The notes: generated from the sequence alone by a model not told the origin. DNA of 64,000 nt from Dermanyssus gallinae (GCA_003439945.1 QVRM01002115.1:1-64000), one strand, 5' to 3'. Numbered from the stretch's first letter, positions 1-20,063 are shown. Numbers and translations are program-made.

Positions 1-251
1 TAGCCGGCTTGCCCGAGGATGTCATTGATGGCATTGTGGCGGCCCTGCGTAAGCCCTGCCAGCTTAGTGCAGTTGAGCCGGTGCAGGCCGCGCTCATCCA
101 CTGTTTCACCGCATGGATATTCCTCTTCCTCAAACACGCCAAGCCACGCTCCAGCGGCGTCGGATGAGACCGCTTTCGGTCTAATATTGTCTACATCTAA
201 CTCGCAGGCCGACAAAAGAGTTAAGTAGGTAGCCTAAGTTGCGCCTTGGTC

Positions 252-2409
252 CTACCCCTTCTGTTTAGTCACCTGTTCCTCAGAAGGACGACCAGACTGA
301 CGTGCGTCCCAGAGCCGAACGGCGTCTTGTTGGTGGCTGATGGATCCGCCGGCAGTAATGGACACTGCGGAGGCGCAGCTATGTGACGAGGCCAGGAAGG
401 CGGGAAAAACAAGGTCCGTGGCCGAGCGAATGCCCATTCCACCCAGCCGGACCGGTAGGCTTGCCTGCGTCCATGCCTTATCGTCGAGCGTCAGGTCAGG
501 GATGCTTTCCAAGGCTCTCCTCACCTTGTCGTCAAGATCCAAAGTTTCTGACGGCAGAAGGAAGGCAGGTGAAGTCCGTAATACGCACAAGACCTTTTGC
601 ACTTCCATTGCGTGCCGGACCAGAAAGTAGGCTTGGTGTCTCCCGAGATGTCCCAGCCGCTGGTAAAGCCGGGAGAGTTGTTCTCCCTTCTCGGCCAGTA
701 CCGGCCCAATCATGTCGGGGAATACCGCCGTACCCAGCAGGTCCAGCTCACACCGGTCCTTTACAAGAATCTCCGGGAGCTTGCTGTTGAATTTCGCGAT
801 TACCTGCTGTCTTTCTCCGTATTCGAAACCCTGAAGAAAAAGGTCGCATTTAGAGGGGTTGAGCTGCAGCCCGCTCCATTGCTCAAACGCTCTAAGATCT
901 TTGATGTCTCTGAGTAGCACCGACGGATCGTTGTCAAGGAGGTGTCCCATCGTACAGGTAGAACAGAAGGACCCTGCATTTCACCTGGTTGACGTACTGA
1001 TGCAGAAGCAGGCTAAACGCAAGTGGAGTCGCTACGTCCCCCTGCTGACAACCGGCTGATGACGTGATTTCAGTCTCACCGAACATCACGGGAGTCTACT
1101 ATACGTCTGCTATACGCCTGGTGCATCATTGAATAGAGGGCTGGGGCGTGCTTGGAAACGTCTGTCAATAGATGCCCCCGTTTGTTTAAGTTGAAAGCAT
1201 TCTTAAAATCCAATTTTAAGAGGCAATATTTCTCGTTGTTTTCGAGAAAGCTGCGAGCTGTATGAACAATTATTTCCGCCCCATTATCAGTGGCGTATCC
1301 CATTTGCCTTGGCTACAGGTAGTTTTTCACTTTGACCTGGGAAAGCAGGGCTTTGTGGCCAATTTCTGCAGAGTGCAATCAACGGCTATGGGTCGGTATC
1401 CCCCAGTTTTTTTTTCAGGGCGATGAGCCACCCGCCATATATGACGCTTCTCACAGCCTCCGGAACTTGCCCGTTACGTATGATGTCGCATACCTTGGCA
1501 AGTGTTTCCAGCACATCGTTGTGGTTTCCGTTGGCAGGAAGAAGGCATTTTAGATGGTCGGGCGTGAGGCCGTCGAGTCCTCCCGCCGCACCAGAAAGAA
1601 AGGTACGAAGTGCCTTGGCGACATCTTCGCTCGAGCACGAGCCGACCGCAGGCAGGCCGATGGGGGACGGTGGAACTAGGTCCCCTGCAGGAGCAGAAGG
1701 GAGCTTTGCCATCATCCCACAAATCGACTCCTTCGTTACGGATGCAATCGTGTCGTCAGAAGACAAGATTCTAATGGCGCTTCGCACATTAAAATCCATG
1801 GAGAGCTTGTAAGCAGCAATCTGAGCACGGGCTTTATCCGTCATTGCACGTTTGCCTCGACCCTTGGCTTCAACGCGATTGAGATCTGCACCTCCGAAGA
1901 GAGCCACCTTTTCCTTGACCACGCTGGCCAGGCTATGGTCTCTGAGTTTCTTTGTCAACGTGAAGAACTTCCGGGGCGAGATTGAGCAGCGCGGTCCAGC
2001 TCGATTCGTCATTATTTTTCACAACATCTTTAAGCAGACGGTGGAAGAACTTGCGCAAAGGGATTCTGGCTCCCTTTGGAATCCTGCGCAGCACCTTGCG
2101 TGTCATCTTAGCGTTAGCAAGTAACCGGTGAAGAGGCGAGGGAGAAGAGGGCGGCAGGTGTTGGCTAGGTGACGGTCCTCCATTCGCTGGCAGTTGGCTG
2201 GTGGAGTGAGAAGAAGGTTCTACTAGCGGAGCACGAGAAGAAACCAGCGGCTGTGAGATGCTGCTATTAGTGGCGGTGGCCTGTTGGAGCGCTGTTGATC
2301 CACTAAACTCGGCTATCTTCTTCTTATAAGTCCTTCCTGCGTGAATTTCGATATCCCTCTTCGTAGGAAAGCACTTGGAACACCACGAGCATTGGAACTC
2401 ATTAGCCAT
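252..2409 (-). pseudogene. Decayed zinc-finger reverse transcriptase ORF of an RLE-type non-LTR retrotransposon (element B)
   Basis: Four minus-strand ORF pieces in successive frames (2409-1933, 2012-1386, 1303-1076, 950-252) read as one broken retrotransposon protein. The N-terminus carries a C2H2-like finger (CSWCSKCFPTKRDIEIH), but the expected last His is Tyr (HAGRTY). The middle has a pre-RT block (GLDGLTPDHL) and RT motif 1 (IALKKK). The next piece has the catalytic-palm block LKLDFKNAFN. The last piece, the post-RT thumb region, begins GLQLNPSKCDLFLQGF. The catalytic xxDD segment is lost between 950 and 1076. At least three frame breaks make it non-functional. Any C-terminal nuclease part would lie left of 252, where I see no convincing reading frame. 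It resembles the protein of element A next door, so both belong to one broad retrotransposon group. Cellular role: self-mobilisation only. Confidence 0.8.
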
Positions 2410-2529
2410 TGCAATTGCTTCTCATGTGAAACAGAACTGTTACTGGCTTTGCTGCTGGCTCAAATTCTTGCCTTTCCAAACAAAACCGCCGTTTTCATTG
2501 TCGGCGTGATGAAATAACATTTAAATAAT

Positions 2530-2530
<1 letters not shown>
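2088..2530 (-). repeat. 5'-end module of element B, near-identical to 6856-7297
   Basis: This segment holds the 5' untranslated part and the first ~110 codons of element B. It is repeated almost base for base at 6856-7297; visible differences are a missing AAG codon and a few substitutions. In both places the 5' end abuts a short (TAA) run and then a long (TA)n tract. The shared edge shows where element B starts. Confidence 0.85.

Positions 2531-2578
<48 letters not shown>
2531..2578. repeat. (TA)n microsatellite between elements B and A
   Basis: Uninterrupted TA dinucleotides. The 3' end of element A (minus strand) and the 5' end of element B meet at this tract, which suggests it is the insertion target. 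Confidence 0.9.
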
Positions 2579-2581
<3 letters not shown>

Positions 2582-2653
2582 ATCATTTATTTAAGTGTAG
2601 CAAAATATACATTTGTGATGTAAGAACGTGTGCACAGCCCGCTGGGGCTTAAC

Positions 2654-5345
2654 TCAAGGCACTAGGTCCAGGCCTGGGCTGGTCCACCTAGCCATGGTAC
2701 CTCTCACCGAAGCGGCATTCCCCCTCTGAACATCTAATGACAGACGTTGCAGTAAATACTCGCTCGCCCTCTTGTCTCCTGTAGCGAGCGCCAATCTTTT
2801 CCCGACATCCTTGAGCAGTTTCGTCGTGAGCGACCCAGGCCCCCCCAATGTCTCGAATGCAAGCGGTGAGAACAAGTGTGGATAACTGATGCTTGAATAT
2901 TTTCTGCACTTGGCTGCTTCCGCTAGGGCTACCGCGTGTCCAAGGCGGGCTGCGCCCGTACCGACCATTGAGGGGGCTAGAGAGTCGGTTACGGTCGCGT
3001 CCCACATCAGCATTTGGCCCCGCTCGAAGGGAGTCAGGGTCATTCCATCAGGTCCCCTTCCATCGTCTCTGACTAAGCCAGACGGCTCCAAAATGCATGG
3101 GTAGCCTGCCGATCGGACCCCTCTGCTAAATGTCTCGTTCAGCGCCGAGTGGCGTGCGATTCTGCCTGAACTCTGGAGACAGGAGAGTCCATGGTGACCA
3201 AGGGAGTCGACCTCGTCACCGCATCTGCACCGGTGTGGGGAGACTAGCTCAACTCCTAACCTCAACCCGACTAGTATTCGTGTAGACTCATCGTCGAGCA
3301 GGGTACCCAGCTGAGGGCTCGGGGAGAGCGTGTCATGCACCTGCACCGGGCGACGAAACTGCCTGTAACCTCGCTTTGCTAGCGGCCGTAGTTGTTCGGT
3401 CCCACAGGCCGTTCCATCGGCCGTCGTTTGCCATTTCTGACCACGCGCGCTGAAGAGAAGGAGTCTCCGGTAGAGACCCGCAGAATGCGATGGCGTCATC
3501 GTGGGTCTGTTCAAGCGTGGCCTGGAAGTTTGCAATCGCCCGGGTGTCCAGGATAGACTCGACACCACTAGTCGCCGAATGTAAAGAGGCGATGTGTGCT
3601 GCGACTGAAAGAGAAACAGCTTCAGGCAGGCCCAGTCCGCCTCTGGCAACCGGTAAGAAGGCCTGAACTAGGGAATCGTCTCGCAGCCGCAGGTTGAGTA
3701 TAGATTCCAACGTAAAGCCCATCTTCGAGTTAATTTCCTCCAACTGGGCCGAGAAGGCTGAACTGTTGATTCCCCTGAACAGGTAGTTCAGCCTCGACGC
3801 AGAGAAGCATGAACGCAGGAGGTACAACCCCCGGTGGGCGCCCAGCTGGGGAAGACGATTAAAACCGACCCCGTCGTCCAAGTACCAAAGATTGAGAGGA
3901 CTTTCGAGTGAGTTAACCAAGTCCTTAACGGCAAGACAGAACAGAGGGGGCGCAAGGGGATCTCCCTGTTGAACCCCTACAGCCGAAGTGAGCAGTGCCG
4001 AGGGCAAGACCAAGTGCGATGGATCGCCGTAGGCCAATTTTACTTGGTGATAAATGGCAGGGGTCTCATCTCCAACCACCTTCAACAAGTGATCCCTTCT
4101 GACGGTGTTGAACGCGTTCTTAAAGTCAAGTTTGACTAGGACGGATGGATCGAGCCGAGAATCAATAAAAGCCCTGGTAGCGTGAATCATTATTTCAGCA
4201 CCTCCCTTGGTGGAGAAACCCAGCTGGTGCGGTCCAATCGCCAGGTTAATAGTACCCCTAGAGTCCCTAACTGCCAATTTTGCCGCGACCCTGCGTAGTA
4301 CTGAAGAACAAGCGATAGGTCTGAACGAGCCGTCTTTCTTCTTCAATGCGAACAGCCTCGCTCCGAAGATGAGGGGGCACCACCTTGGATGTGGAACTCC
4401 CCATCGCAGTAGGTCGATTACCTTTGCCAGGGCCTTACAAAGTCCATCGGATGAGCAGCCAAGAATCGGTGAGAGGAGGTCCTGTAGGAGCCGAGGTCTT
4501 ATAAAATCCAGGCCGGCGCTCGAGCTCTTTGAAAATGATCCAACCGCATAGCGAACATCCTCGACCGACGTAGATGAAGGTAAGAGTTGTGAGGGTGGAG
4601 CAGACGGCCAGCACAAGTCTGGCTGCGCGGGGGGGTGTTTTTCCCGTAACGTCGCCGTAGCGGCTGGTTCATCGACCATAACGTCGTCAGATAGAAGAAG
4701 GCGGGCTGCTCCCGACACATCCCCGTCCGATAGCTTGGCCGACACAGCCCGCGTGATTGACTGATTTCGCTCAACATTACCACCCGAATCACCCGCGGTA
4801 AGTAGGGGAGCCAGGTCTGTAAGCCGAACACCACGTCGGAACTCCACCAAGTTCTTTCTGATGACCACTGCCAGAGAACGTGAATCCCTGCGCCCTATCG
4901 GTAATCTCAGCACGACTGGGGCGAAAGAGAAAAGCCCAAGCCAGGCAGCGTCGTCGTTGTCCGAAACAACCTTTAAGCACACCTCTGACAAGGCGTCAGC
5001 CACAGACTTCCTTACCACTTTGGGCAGGATACGAACCAGCTTCCCAGTTTTAATGAAAGCCTGGATGTACTCCGTGAGGTCTAGAGAAGACTCGTTCATG
5101 GCCCCGTTAGGAACGGGTATGGCGCCTCCACCCCCATGTTTGACCGTAACATGTCTACGGAGGCCTCGCCTGGCGAAGGTCTGGCCGCATTGGTGACAGG
5201 TAACCCTGTTGAGCCCCGAGGTGTCTGGCGGAGTCGCAGGATTCTGTCCAGATGTGAGGCTTGGACCGGCACCTTCTGAAGAATCCGACGACCTGACCTG
5301 TGTGGGTTCTGTCTCCGTCCTGCCATCGTTGTGATCACCCGTCAT
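2654..5345 (-). pseudogene. ORF2: C2H2 finger + reverse transcriptase + restriction-like endonuclease
   Basis: The start ATG (5345-5343) overlaps the ORF1 stop as ATGA. Domains in order: a C2H2 finger near residues 50-70 (CHQCGQTFARRGLRRH, then H); a pre-RT linker; RT from about residue 330 (ALKKKDGSFRPIACSS), the LVKLDFKNAFNTVRRDHLL block, GVQQGDPLAP, and the catalytic WYLDDG near 488. In the next frame (3649-2654) comes RCRCGDEVDSLGHHGLSC, a CxC...H...C cluster. This is followed by RH, then RDDGRGPDG and WDATVTDSLA, a PD-x(n)-D-x-T pattern typical of restriction-like endonucleases of R2-type LINEs. The frame is lost at a TGA at 3333-3335 (after SSPGAGA), and the protein continues in the other frame (SPSPQLGTLLDDES). 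A single indel explains this. The protein would nick target DNA and reverse-transcribe the element RNA in place. Confidence 0.8.
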
Positions 5346-6734
5346 GATGATTGTCTGAGGTCGCTAGCAACCGACAGTAGCGCCAATAAAGGCCGCAATG
5401 CGTTCGTTATTGACTCAACCATTTTTGACAGCTCAGACTTCATAGATATTAAGTCCCGAACTAATCCGGACGACCCGTGAGCCACTGGCTTGCGAGGTCC
5501 CCGGCGTAACCTTCGTTCGTGGCTTGGCTCGAGGACGCTGTTTGGGGGCCGCTCTAGGCCGGGGTAGAAGGAGCTGCGGAGTGGAGTTTCCACCAACCGC
5601 GATGCCGCGCACCACCGAGGCATATGTCGCCCCCTCCGGGGAGGAAGAAGCTGAGTCCGCGCTGCTTGAGCCCTGTGAAGAGGGTGTAGGCGCTGTCAAG
5701 GCTTCGTTGATAGATGCATCCGGGTGATTAGCCCGGACCTGGTGGAGGGTTCTGGCTTCCATTAGAACCCTATTCCTTTCTCTCAGGTAGAATAATCGCG
5801 GGCAGCTGGGTGACTTTGCGTCGTGAGGTCCCCCGCAGTTGACACACTTGGACGAGTTCGGACAATCGGCGCCTAGGTGGCCTCCTTTGCCACAGTTGCG
5901 ACAAGCCTTGGAAAGTGAGCAGTTCGCCGCAATGTGGCCAACCCTGGAGCAGTTAAAGCAGACTCGGGGCTGGTCGGGTTTCAGAACTACCGCGTGCGAA
6001 CGATAGCCCAGGAACACTGACGCCGGTGGTTGACGGTCGAAGGTCAGGATCACTTTTGGCAGAGGCTTCTTTTGATTGCCAGAAGAGACGAACAGTCTTC
6101 GGGCAGCCGTGACGCCGTAGTTTGATAGCTCCGTTTTTATCTCTTCCTCTGTTAGCGCGGTGCAGACACCTTGAATCCTGGCCTTAAACGAGGCCAAGCC
6201 CGGGCAAGAGGCGGTCACCGGGATGTCATCAACGCATGTTAGGCTGGAAAGCTTCTGAGCTACATCGATGGAGGAAACGTTGACAAAGATGCTGCTCTTA
6301 TCGCCTGAGATTCGCCCCTCCGGCACCAGGCTGTGGATTGCCTTGAATAACCGTAGCATCGAACCTTCTTTGAAGTCAGCCAAACTCCCGTCAGGGTTCT
6401 CCTTGTGTCTCAGGCGAACCCTGAAAGCTCCGAATGCTCCTGAGTTGACTTCGCTTTTCAACCGATCTAACTGTTTTTGCTCCCGCAGCACGGTCTTCTT
6501 TACCCTCGCGCTAGCAACAACGGTAAAACCATCGTCACCCGAGGGTTCATCAGCCACCGAGTCAGCATCGACGCCCTGCCTTCTTCGCTTAACGCCCGCG
6601 GACTTGTTACTCATGGCGCTAGCGGGCCTCGAAATATCGCCGACGGCTGCAGGTGCATCAGTGCGAATGTTCGCTATGTCCAGGCTAGCTGGAGGCACAA
6701 CTAGCCGGGCAGGGGCATTTGGGCCCATGATCAC
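5342..6734 (-). pseudogene. ORF1: gag-like RNA-binding protein with three CCHC zinc knuckles
   Basis: The reading frame from 6734 gives 433 residues. From about residue 260 there are three knuckles: CFNCSRVGHIAANC and CRNCGKGGHLGADC (both CX2CX4HX4C), then CVNCGGPHDAKSPSC. They are followed by CPRLFYLRERNRVL and a Ser/Pro/Arg-rich tail. The knuckle order and the third, shorter-spaced knuckle match ORF1 proteins of I/R1/Jockey-type LINEs, which coat the element RNA. The frame stops at 5433. The other frame continues without a stop (RDLISMKSELSKMVESI...) to 5342, and its C-terminal helix fits this family, so a one-base indel near 5460-5490 probably truncated ORF1. The restored end would give the ATGA overlap with ORF2. 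A lysine/arginine-rich stretch lies near residues 45-90. Confidence 0.8.
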
Positions 6735-6855
6735 GTTTCACATTCACTCGCAATGCCTTGTATAGTTATATCACCAAGTATATGTATATATATGCCACTA
6801 CTGTGTGTATATATGTCGCCTTGATATGTATGTTACCACCGCCTTGTATATGTAT

Positions 6856-7296
6856 GCGCAGCACCTTGCGTGTCATCTTAGCGTTGGCAAGTAACCGGTG
6901 AAGAGGCGAGGGAGAAGAGGGCGGCAGGTGTTGGCTAGGTGACATTCCTCCATTCGCTGGCAGTTGGCTGGTGGAGTGAGAAGAAGGTTCTACTAGCGGA
7001 GCACGAGAAGAAACCAGCGGCTGTGAGATGCTGCTATTAGTGGCGGTGGCCTGTTGGAGCGCTGTTGATCCACTAAACTCGGCTATCTTCTTATAAGTCC
7101 TTCCTGCGTGAATTTCGATATCCCTCTTCGTAGGAAAGCACTTGGAACACCACGAGCATTGGAACTCATTAGCCATTGCAATTGCTTCTCATGTGAAACA
7201 GAACGGTTACTGGCTTTGCTGCTGGCTCAAAGTCTTGCCTTTCCAAACAAAACCGCCGTTTTCATTGTCGGCGTGATGAAATAACATTTAAATAAT

Positions 7297-7297
<1 letters not shown>
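6856..7297 (-). repeat. Truncated second copy of the element B 5' end, fused upstream of element A
   Basis: About 440 bp nearly identical to 2088-2530. It includes the start codon and finger (MANEFQCSWCSKCF...) of element B and ends abruptly at the sequence of 2088. It lies directly upstream of element A in the same orientation, separated by about 85 bp of TG/TA-rich DNA (6772-6855), and its own 5' edge abuts (TA)n. It could be an independent 5' fragment, or a chimeric insertion made by template switching. Confidence 0.8.
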
Positions 7298-7353
<56 letters not shown>

Positions 7354-7357
7354 AATT

Positions 7358-7397
<40 letters not shown>

Positions 7398-7401
7398 AAT
7401 T

Positions 7402-7437
<36 letters not shown>

Positions 7438-7455
7438 AATTTGTATTTATATATA
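7298..7455. repeat. (TA)n tract interrupted by an AATTTAATTTG spacer
   Basis: Three TA blocks are separated by the same spacer (ATAATTTAATTTGTA), so the tract is itself a short tandem array of TA block plus spacer. Confidence 0.85.
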
Positions 7456-8580
7456 ATGCTCTATGTTGAGTGGTCCAGTGGAACCTTAAACATACGTGTG
7501 GATTCTCGTCGTGTCTGTTCTATAACGCTGACAGGTGGAGATGACATACTGTAGAATTCAGAAAGGGAAAGGGAAAAAGCGCGCGCGGTCGATCAAGCAA
7601 CAGAAAGAAAGAGAGCGCGAAAGAGATACATAAACAGAGAGGGGTGAGAGAGACACAAGAACGCCATAGCGTAACGTAACTGTGTCAGCCAGTCAAGGCT
7701 TTTGTTTCGCTAGTGTTGTCAGAGTGAGTTGGCCTTTCGTGCCCTTCTTCTCCAATGGCCTGATCTGTTGTTGTTGTTGTTGTTGTATGACTGGACTCAA
7801 CCGCTAGTATAAATAGTGACTAGGTAGGATCCGGCAAGGGAGACGGCGGCGTAGATCTGCTATGACCGCCGCCAGATAGCGCCTCAATCGTTGACAACCG
7901 TCTGTGGGGCCCCTGGCCCCATCATCATCACCATCATCATAAGAACGTTGTCGTCGCCGTCGTCATGACTTAAGTCATGGAAGCGCGCATTTGACCAATA
8001 ATCGTAGTAGTAATATTCATAATAATGGTGGTGCGTGTAGGGGACGATAGAGACGAACAAACTATGCGGCCAAAACAACGGTTGAAACTCCCTCAACTGC
8101 AATTACTACGCACGTACCCACCCGCAGTAAGAAAGTGGGCTAATTTATTGAGCTTAGCCGAACGACCACCACCACCAATGTGAAATGACCACCCTTCGGT
8201 GCGCAGCTCTGTCGCCTGCTAATTTTTCAGTGCCGAACGCGAAACGTCAAGCAACGTCGTCCTAAGCGCGACCCAGTGCGGCATTTATCCGTCACAATTC
8301 TGCAGCACGCATTCACACACTGACACAGCCATTAAATGCGCCATTTTTTTTTTTTTGTAATATAAATGTGTTTAAACGCTTAAAAATTTGTAATTTGTAA
8401 AATTTGTAAAAACAATGCGTAAAAATTGTAATTTAAATGTGTTTAAATGCGCCCAGTTAAACACAATATTTTGTCTCTTAAATTCTACCTTCAGTAGTAT
8501 CTTGGCAGGTAAACGAACATACACATAGTTACTCAGGTACTAAAACAAGTTAACCCGAGTGTTTCGTTCTCTTCCCCTTC
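7456..8580. other. Gene-free stretch, no recognised element
   Basis: Holds a GA-rich patch (7560-7660), a (GTT)5 run near 7770 and a pair of AT-rich near-repeats at 8358-8455 built on AAATGTGTTTAAA and TTGTAA. No ORF with coding character was seen on either strand. Confidence 0.5.
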
Positions 8581-8584
8581 TGCG

Positions 8585-9945
8585 CCAGTTGATCAACAAG
8601 CAACAGCAACAACAATAACAACAACAGCAACACTTAACAACAACATCAACATCAACAATTAACAACAACAACAAAAACATCAACAATAACAACAACAGCA
8701 TCAACAATAACAACGACGACAACTCGGAGAAGGCCGACGCCATGGATACGTGCCGTACGGAGGGGAAGAGAGTGATTTTGCGGGCACTCAATGTCGAAGA
8801 GGAAGAAGAAGGCGAAGAAACTCGCTTTGGCAAGGACATACGCAACCGGTAGCGCATGAGTGCGCTGCAGATAAGGCAGGAAGGAGGTCGGAGAACTGCT
8901 GCTTGAGGTAAGCTGTGAGGTAAGCGTTGATGCGCGACGAACATCCTGTTAGCTAGTGACAACGACGACCGAGTATTGAACAACCTCAGTGCTACCTCGC
9001 CAGGCCAGCTTTGAGGCTGAAGCTGACCGTAAGCCCGTGCTTGACTAACAGACGAAACGGTCCGCTGTCAGCAAAAGCAAAGCGAAGGAGCCAGCAGCAA
9101 CAACCGCAGTTGACAACAACAACAGCAACAGCAGCAACAACAAACATTTCAGACTACACACTGAGTTCTGGCTACATGTCTTCGCTGTTGTTGGCCATCG
9201 ATCAATTGATTGATTGCCTGATTGATTGATCGATTGACGGCGACGACAGCAACTTCGGCGACGTCATTGTGGAAAGTTGCTGTTGTTGTGTCAATAAACA
9301 AGAGACGACGAGGTTGAACCAACAAACAGGAAGACAAAGAAAAAACGCCATGTTAGTTGAGTCGGATAGATTGACGGCAGATTTGAAGATCCGGCGGTAA
9401 TTCGGAAAAGTCGAGTTATTGCTGCACGTGTTGTTGTCGTCGTCGTCGTTGTTGTTGTTGTTGTTGTTGTTGGTGTTGGTTTTGTTGTTGTTGTGCGTTG
9501 CTGTTTTTGTTGTGCGTTGTTGTTGTTGTTCTTGTTTTGCGTTGCTGTTGTTGTTGTTCTTGTTGTGCGTTGTTGTTGTTGTTCTTGTTGTGCGTTGTTG
9601 TTGTGCGTTGTTGTCTGTGTATCTGTTGCGTTCTTTGTCCTTCATCGCATCAGCGGCGGCCGTGCTGGCTGGGTGACGGGCTGGTTGCGGGCATGGATGA
9701 GGCCACTGCTGCCGCTGCTGCAGCAGTATTGCTAAGTATGACGATGAAGTCGATGAATGGCTGGGCCCTCACAGGAAGTGGCAAGTGGCGAAGTTCGCCG
9801 AGAGAAAGGGCCTCCGACAGAGACCCAGATTCAATGTGGCGCGCGCCACAGCTTTTGACAGCAGTTACGTCGACCGCGAGCAGGAGGAGGAGGAGGTTGA
9901 GAACAACAACAACAGAAACAACAGCAACAACAACGACAACAGCAA

Positions 9946-9976
<31 letters not shown>

Positions 9977-10185
9977 AATAACGTCGACGACGTTGTCAGT
10001 CTCGTACTGTGTTGAGGCCCCACAGGCGAGCTAGTAAAGCTGTCACCGAACCTGTCAAGAGTTCTGTTATTATGATTGTTGTTGTTGCTGCTGCTGCTAC
10101 TACAGCCAGCTTATTAGCAGTAAGCTAACTAAAGGGCTAAAACCGCAGCAGCAACAACGAAAGTCTGAGTTTCCATTTCCCTATA
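8585..10185. repeat. CAA/CAG- and GTT-rich low-complexity region
   Basis: Dense CAA/ACA runs at 8595-8720, 9105-9145 and 9895-9985, and the complementary GTT runs at 9425-9615 and 10070-10100. Long open frames here encode only poly-Q/N/T or poly-L/V/C, an artefact of the repeats. The position upstream of the TMBIM-type gene allows part of it to be promoter or 5' UTR, but nothing in the sequence proves transcription. Confidence 0.7.
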
Positions 10186-11390
10186 TCGTTATGTGTGTAT
10201 CGCTCTCTCTGTTTATCTCTCTCTCCCCTTCGATATATGTGTGTAAATATATATATATATATATATATACACGTATTTTCATATCTCCTTCCATCTCTGT
10301 ATCTACTTTTGGAACAAACTTCTTCTTCTTGTGGTGTTGTGGCAGTGTTCGCCTGATCTCGCAGGCGCTAGTGACGGCAAACTGACCAGCCAGCATCCGT
10401 GACGAAGCAGCAGCAGCAGCAAAACGGAGAAGGAAGGCCCCGCGCGGAGCACCTGCTCCTCGATCGAATCAGAAGACGTCTCCGCTAGACCACGACGACC
10501 ACCACCATCACAACCACAACCACAACCAACTAACTCTCTCAGTGTGTTTCGTGCGCGCGTCCGTGACTGATTCGCTCCGTTCGAAGATCGTAGTATGCTG
10601 GCTCAGCCGCCAGGCACCAGGCTGATACCATCAGACGACTGACAGTGGGTGGTGAATGCAGACACGAAACAGTACTCGGTTGGTGGTAGGTAACCCGCTC
10701 AGATCACAGAGACGCAACTTTCTAGCCAAACGGTCGAGCCGGCCACGGAGGACGGGTCACAGAGAGGCCACGATCTTTCACATCGAATATTCGCTCGTTC
10801 TACTGCGCACTGTTCGTTACCACACTTCGTCGACTTCGGAGTCTTCTTCGGCTTCAACGACTTTGCTTCTGTGAATATCCTCGCGGATAGAGAGGTGTTT
10901 CGGCGGCCGGGAATGCCAAATCGTGACAATGACGCCACACCGGATACAATACTGTTACGCGACGCCAAAACCGAGGATATCATTGTTGGCTGTTAACCGT
11001 AATTGCACATAGTGATTGCCAACCGAAGTGGTCGGCACTGGTTGGTGTACTACTTCCGTGCATACTTCGTACAGGCTACCTCTTTTATTTGTGTAGTTTC
11101 ACAAGTGCTGTTGCAATGACGACATCTGAATATGAATAGATTGACAATCGGCCAAAGTGCAACAACGCAAATTGCTGTCTATTCGAATAAACGTGTAACA
11201 CACAGCAATCACAGCGCGCCGTAATCATCCGTGATGCGTCCGTGCTCTTGTTAGTTGTTGTCTACGTGAGAAAACGACCGATCATCGCCTACGAATCGCC
11301 CGCCTACTTTAAAGTTTAGCAATCACGTAGTTCCACACACCTCACCCTTGACGTAAGTGATTCCTTCTGACGTTCTGGAATCGGCAACGA
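10186..11390. other. Gene-free stretch upstream of the TMBIM-type gene
   Basis: Contains a CT-rich patch and short (TA)n (10200-10270), a (CAG)n run near 10408 and CAC/ACC repeats near 10495. No credible ORF. Possible promoter or 5' UTR territory of the gene beginning at 11549, without a recognisable core promoter. Confidence 0.4.
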
Positions 11391-11394
11391 CAAC

Positions 11395-11520
11395 CACGGC
11401 AACAACAGAGAGAGCAACAACAGCAACAACCACAACAAGAATAGCAGCAACAACAAACACCAATCACAACAAGAATAGCAGTAGCAGCAACAACAACAAC
11501 AGCAACAACAATACACCTTG
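11395..11520 (+). repeat. CAA/CAG repeat just before the TMBIM start codon
   Basis: Interrupted AAC/AGC triplets end about 30 bases before the ATG at 11549. It is probably part of the 5' UTR, but this is inferred from position only. Confidence 0.6.
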
Positions 11521-11548
11521 ATCTCAACACCTAGACGCCGGCCGCGAC

Positions 11549-20063
<8,515 letters not shown>

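Larger units (their letters stand above)
2579..6771 (-). mobile_element. Near-complete two-ORF non-LTR retrotransposon (element A), gag-like ORF1 plus RT/RLE ORF2
   Basis: The element runs right to left: ORF1 (6734-5342), ORF2 (5345-2654), then a short 3' UTR of about 75 bp that contains AATAAA and ends at the (TA)n tract at 2578. No long terminal repeats are visible. ORF1 has three CCHC knuckles, as in APE-type LINEs of the I/R1/Jockey group. ORF2 has no apurinic endonuclease. It has a zinc finger, an RT and a C-terminal restriction-like-endonuclease signature, as in R2-type LINEs. The 5' edge is poorly defined: after about 6736 the sequence becomes TG/TA-rich until the element B fragment at 6856. 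One frameshift in each ORF breaks an otherwise intact element, so it is probably a recent insertion. Confidence 0.8.

Noticed and set aside
340..917. Plus-strand ORFs of about 100-135 residues
   Set aside because: Shadows of the minus-strand element B reverse transcriptase.
9202..10034. Overlapping ORFs rich in Asn/Gln/Thr or Leu/Val/Cys
   Set aside because: They follow the CAA/GTT triplets in every frame and on both strands; no domain and no splice logic.
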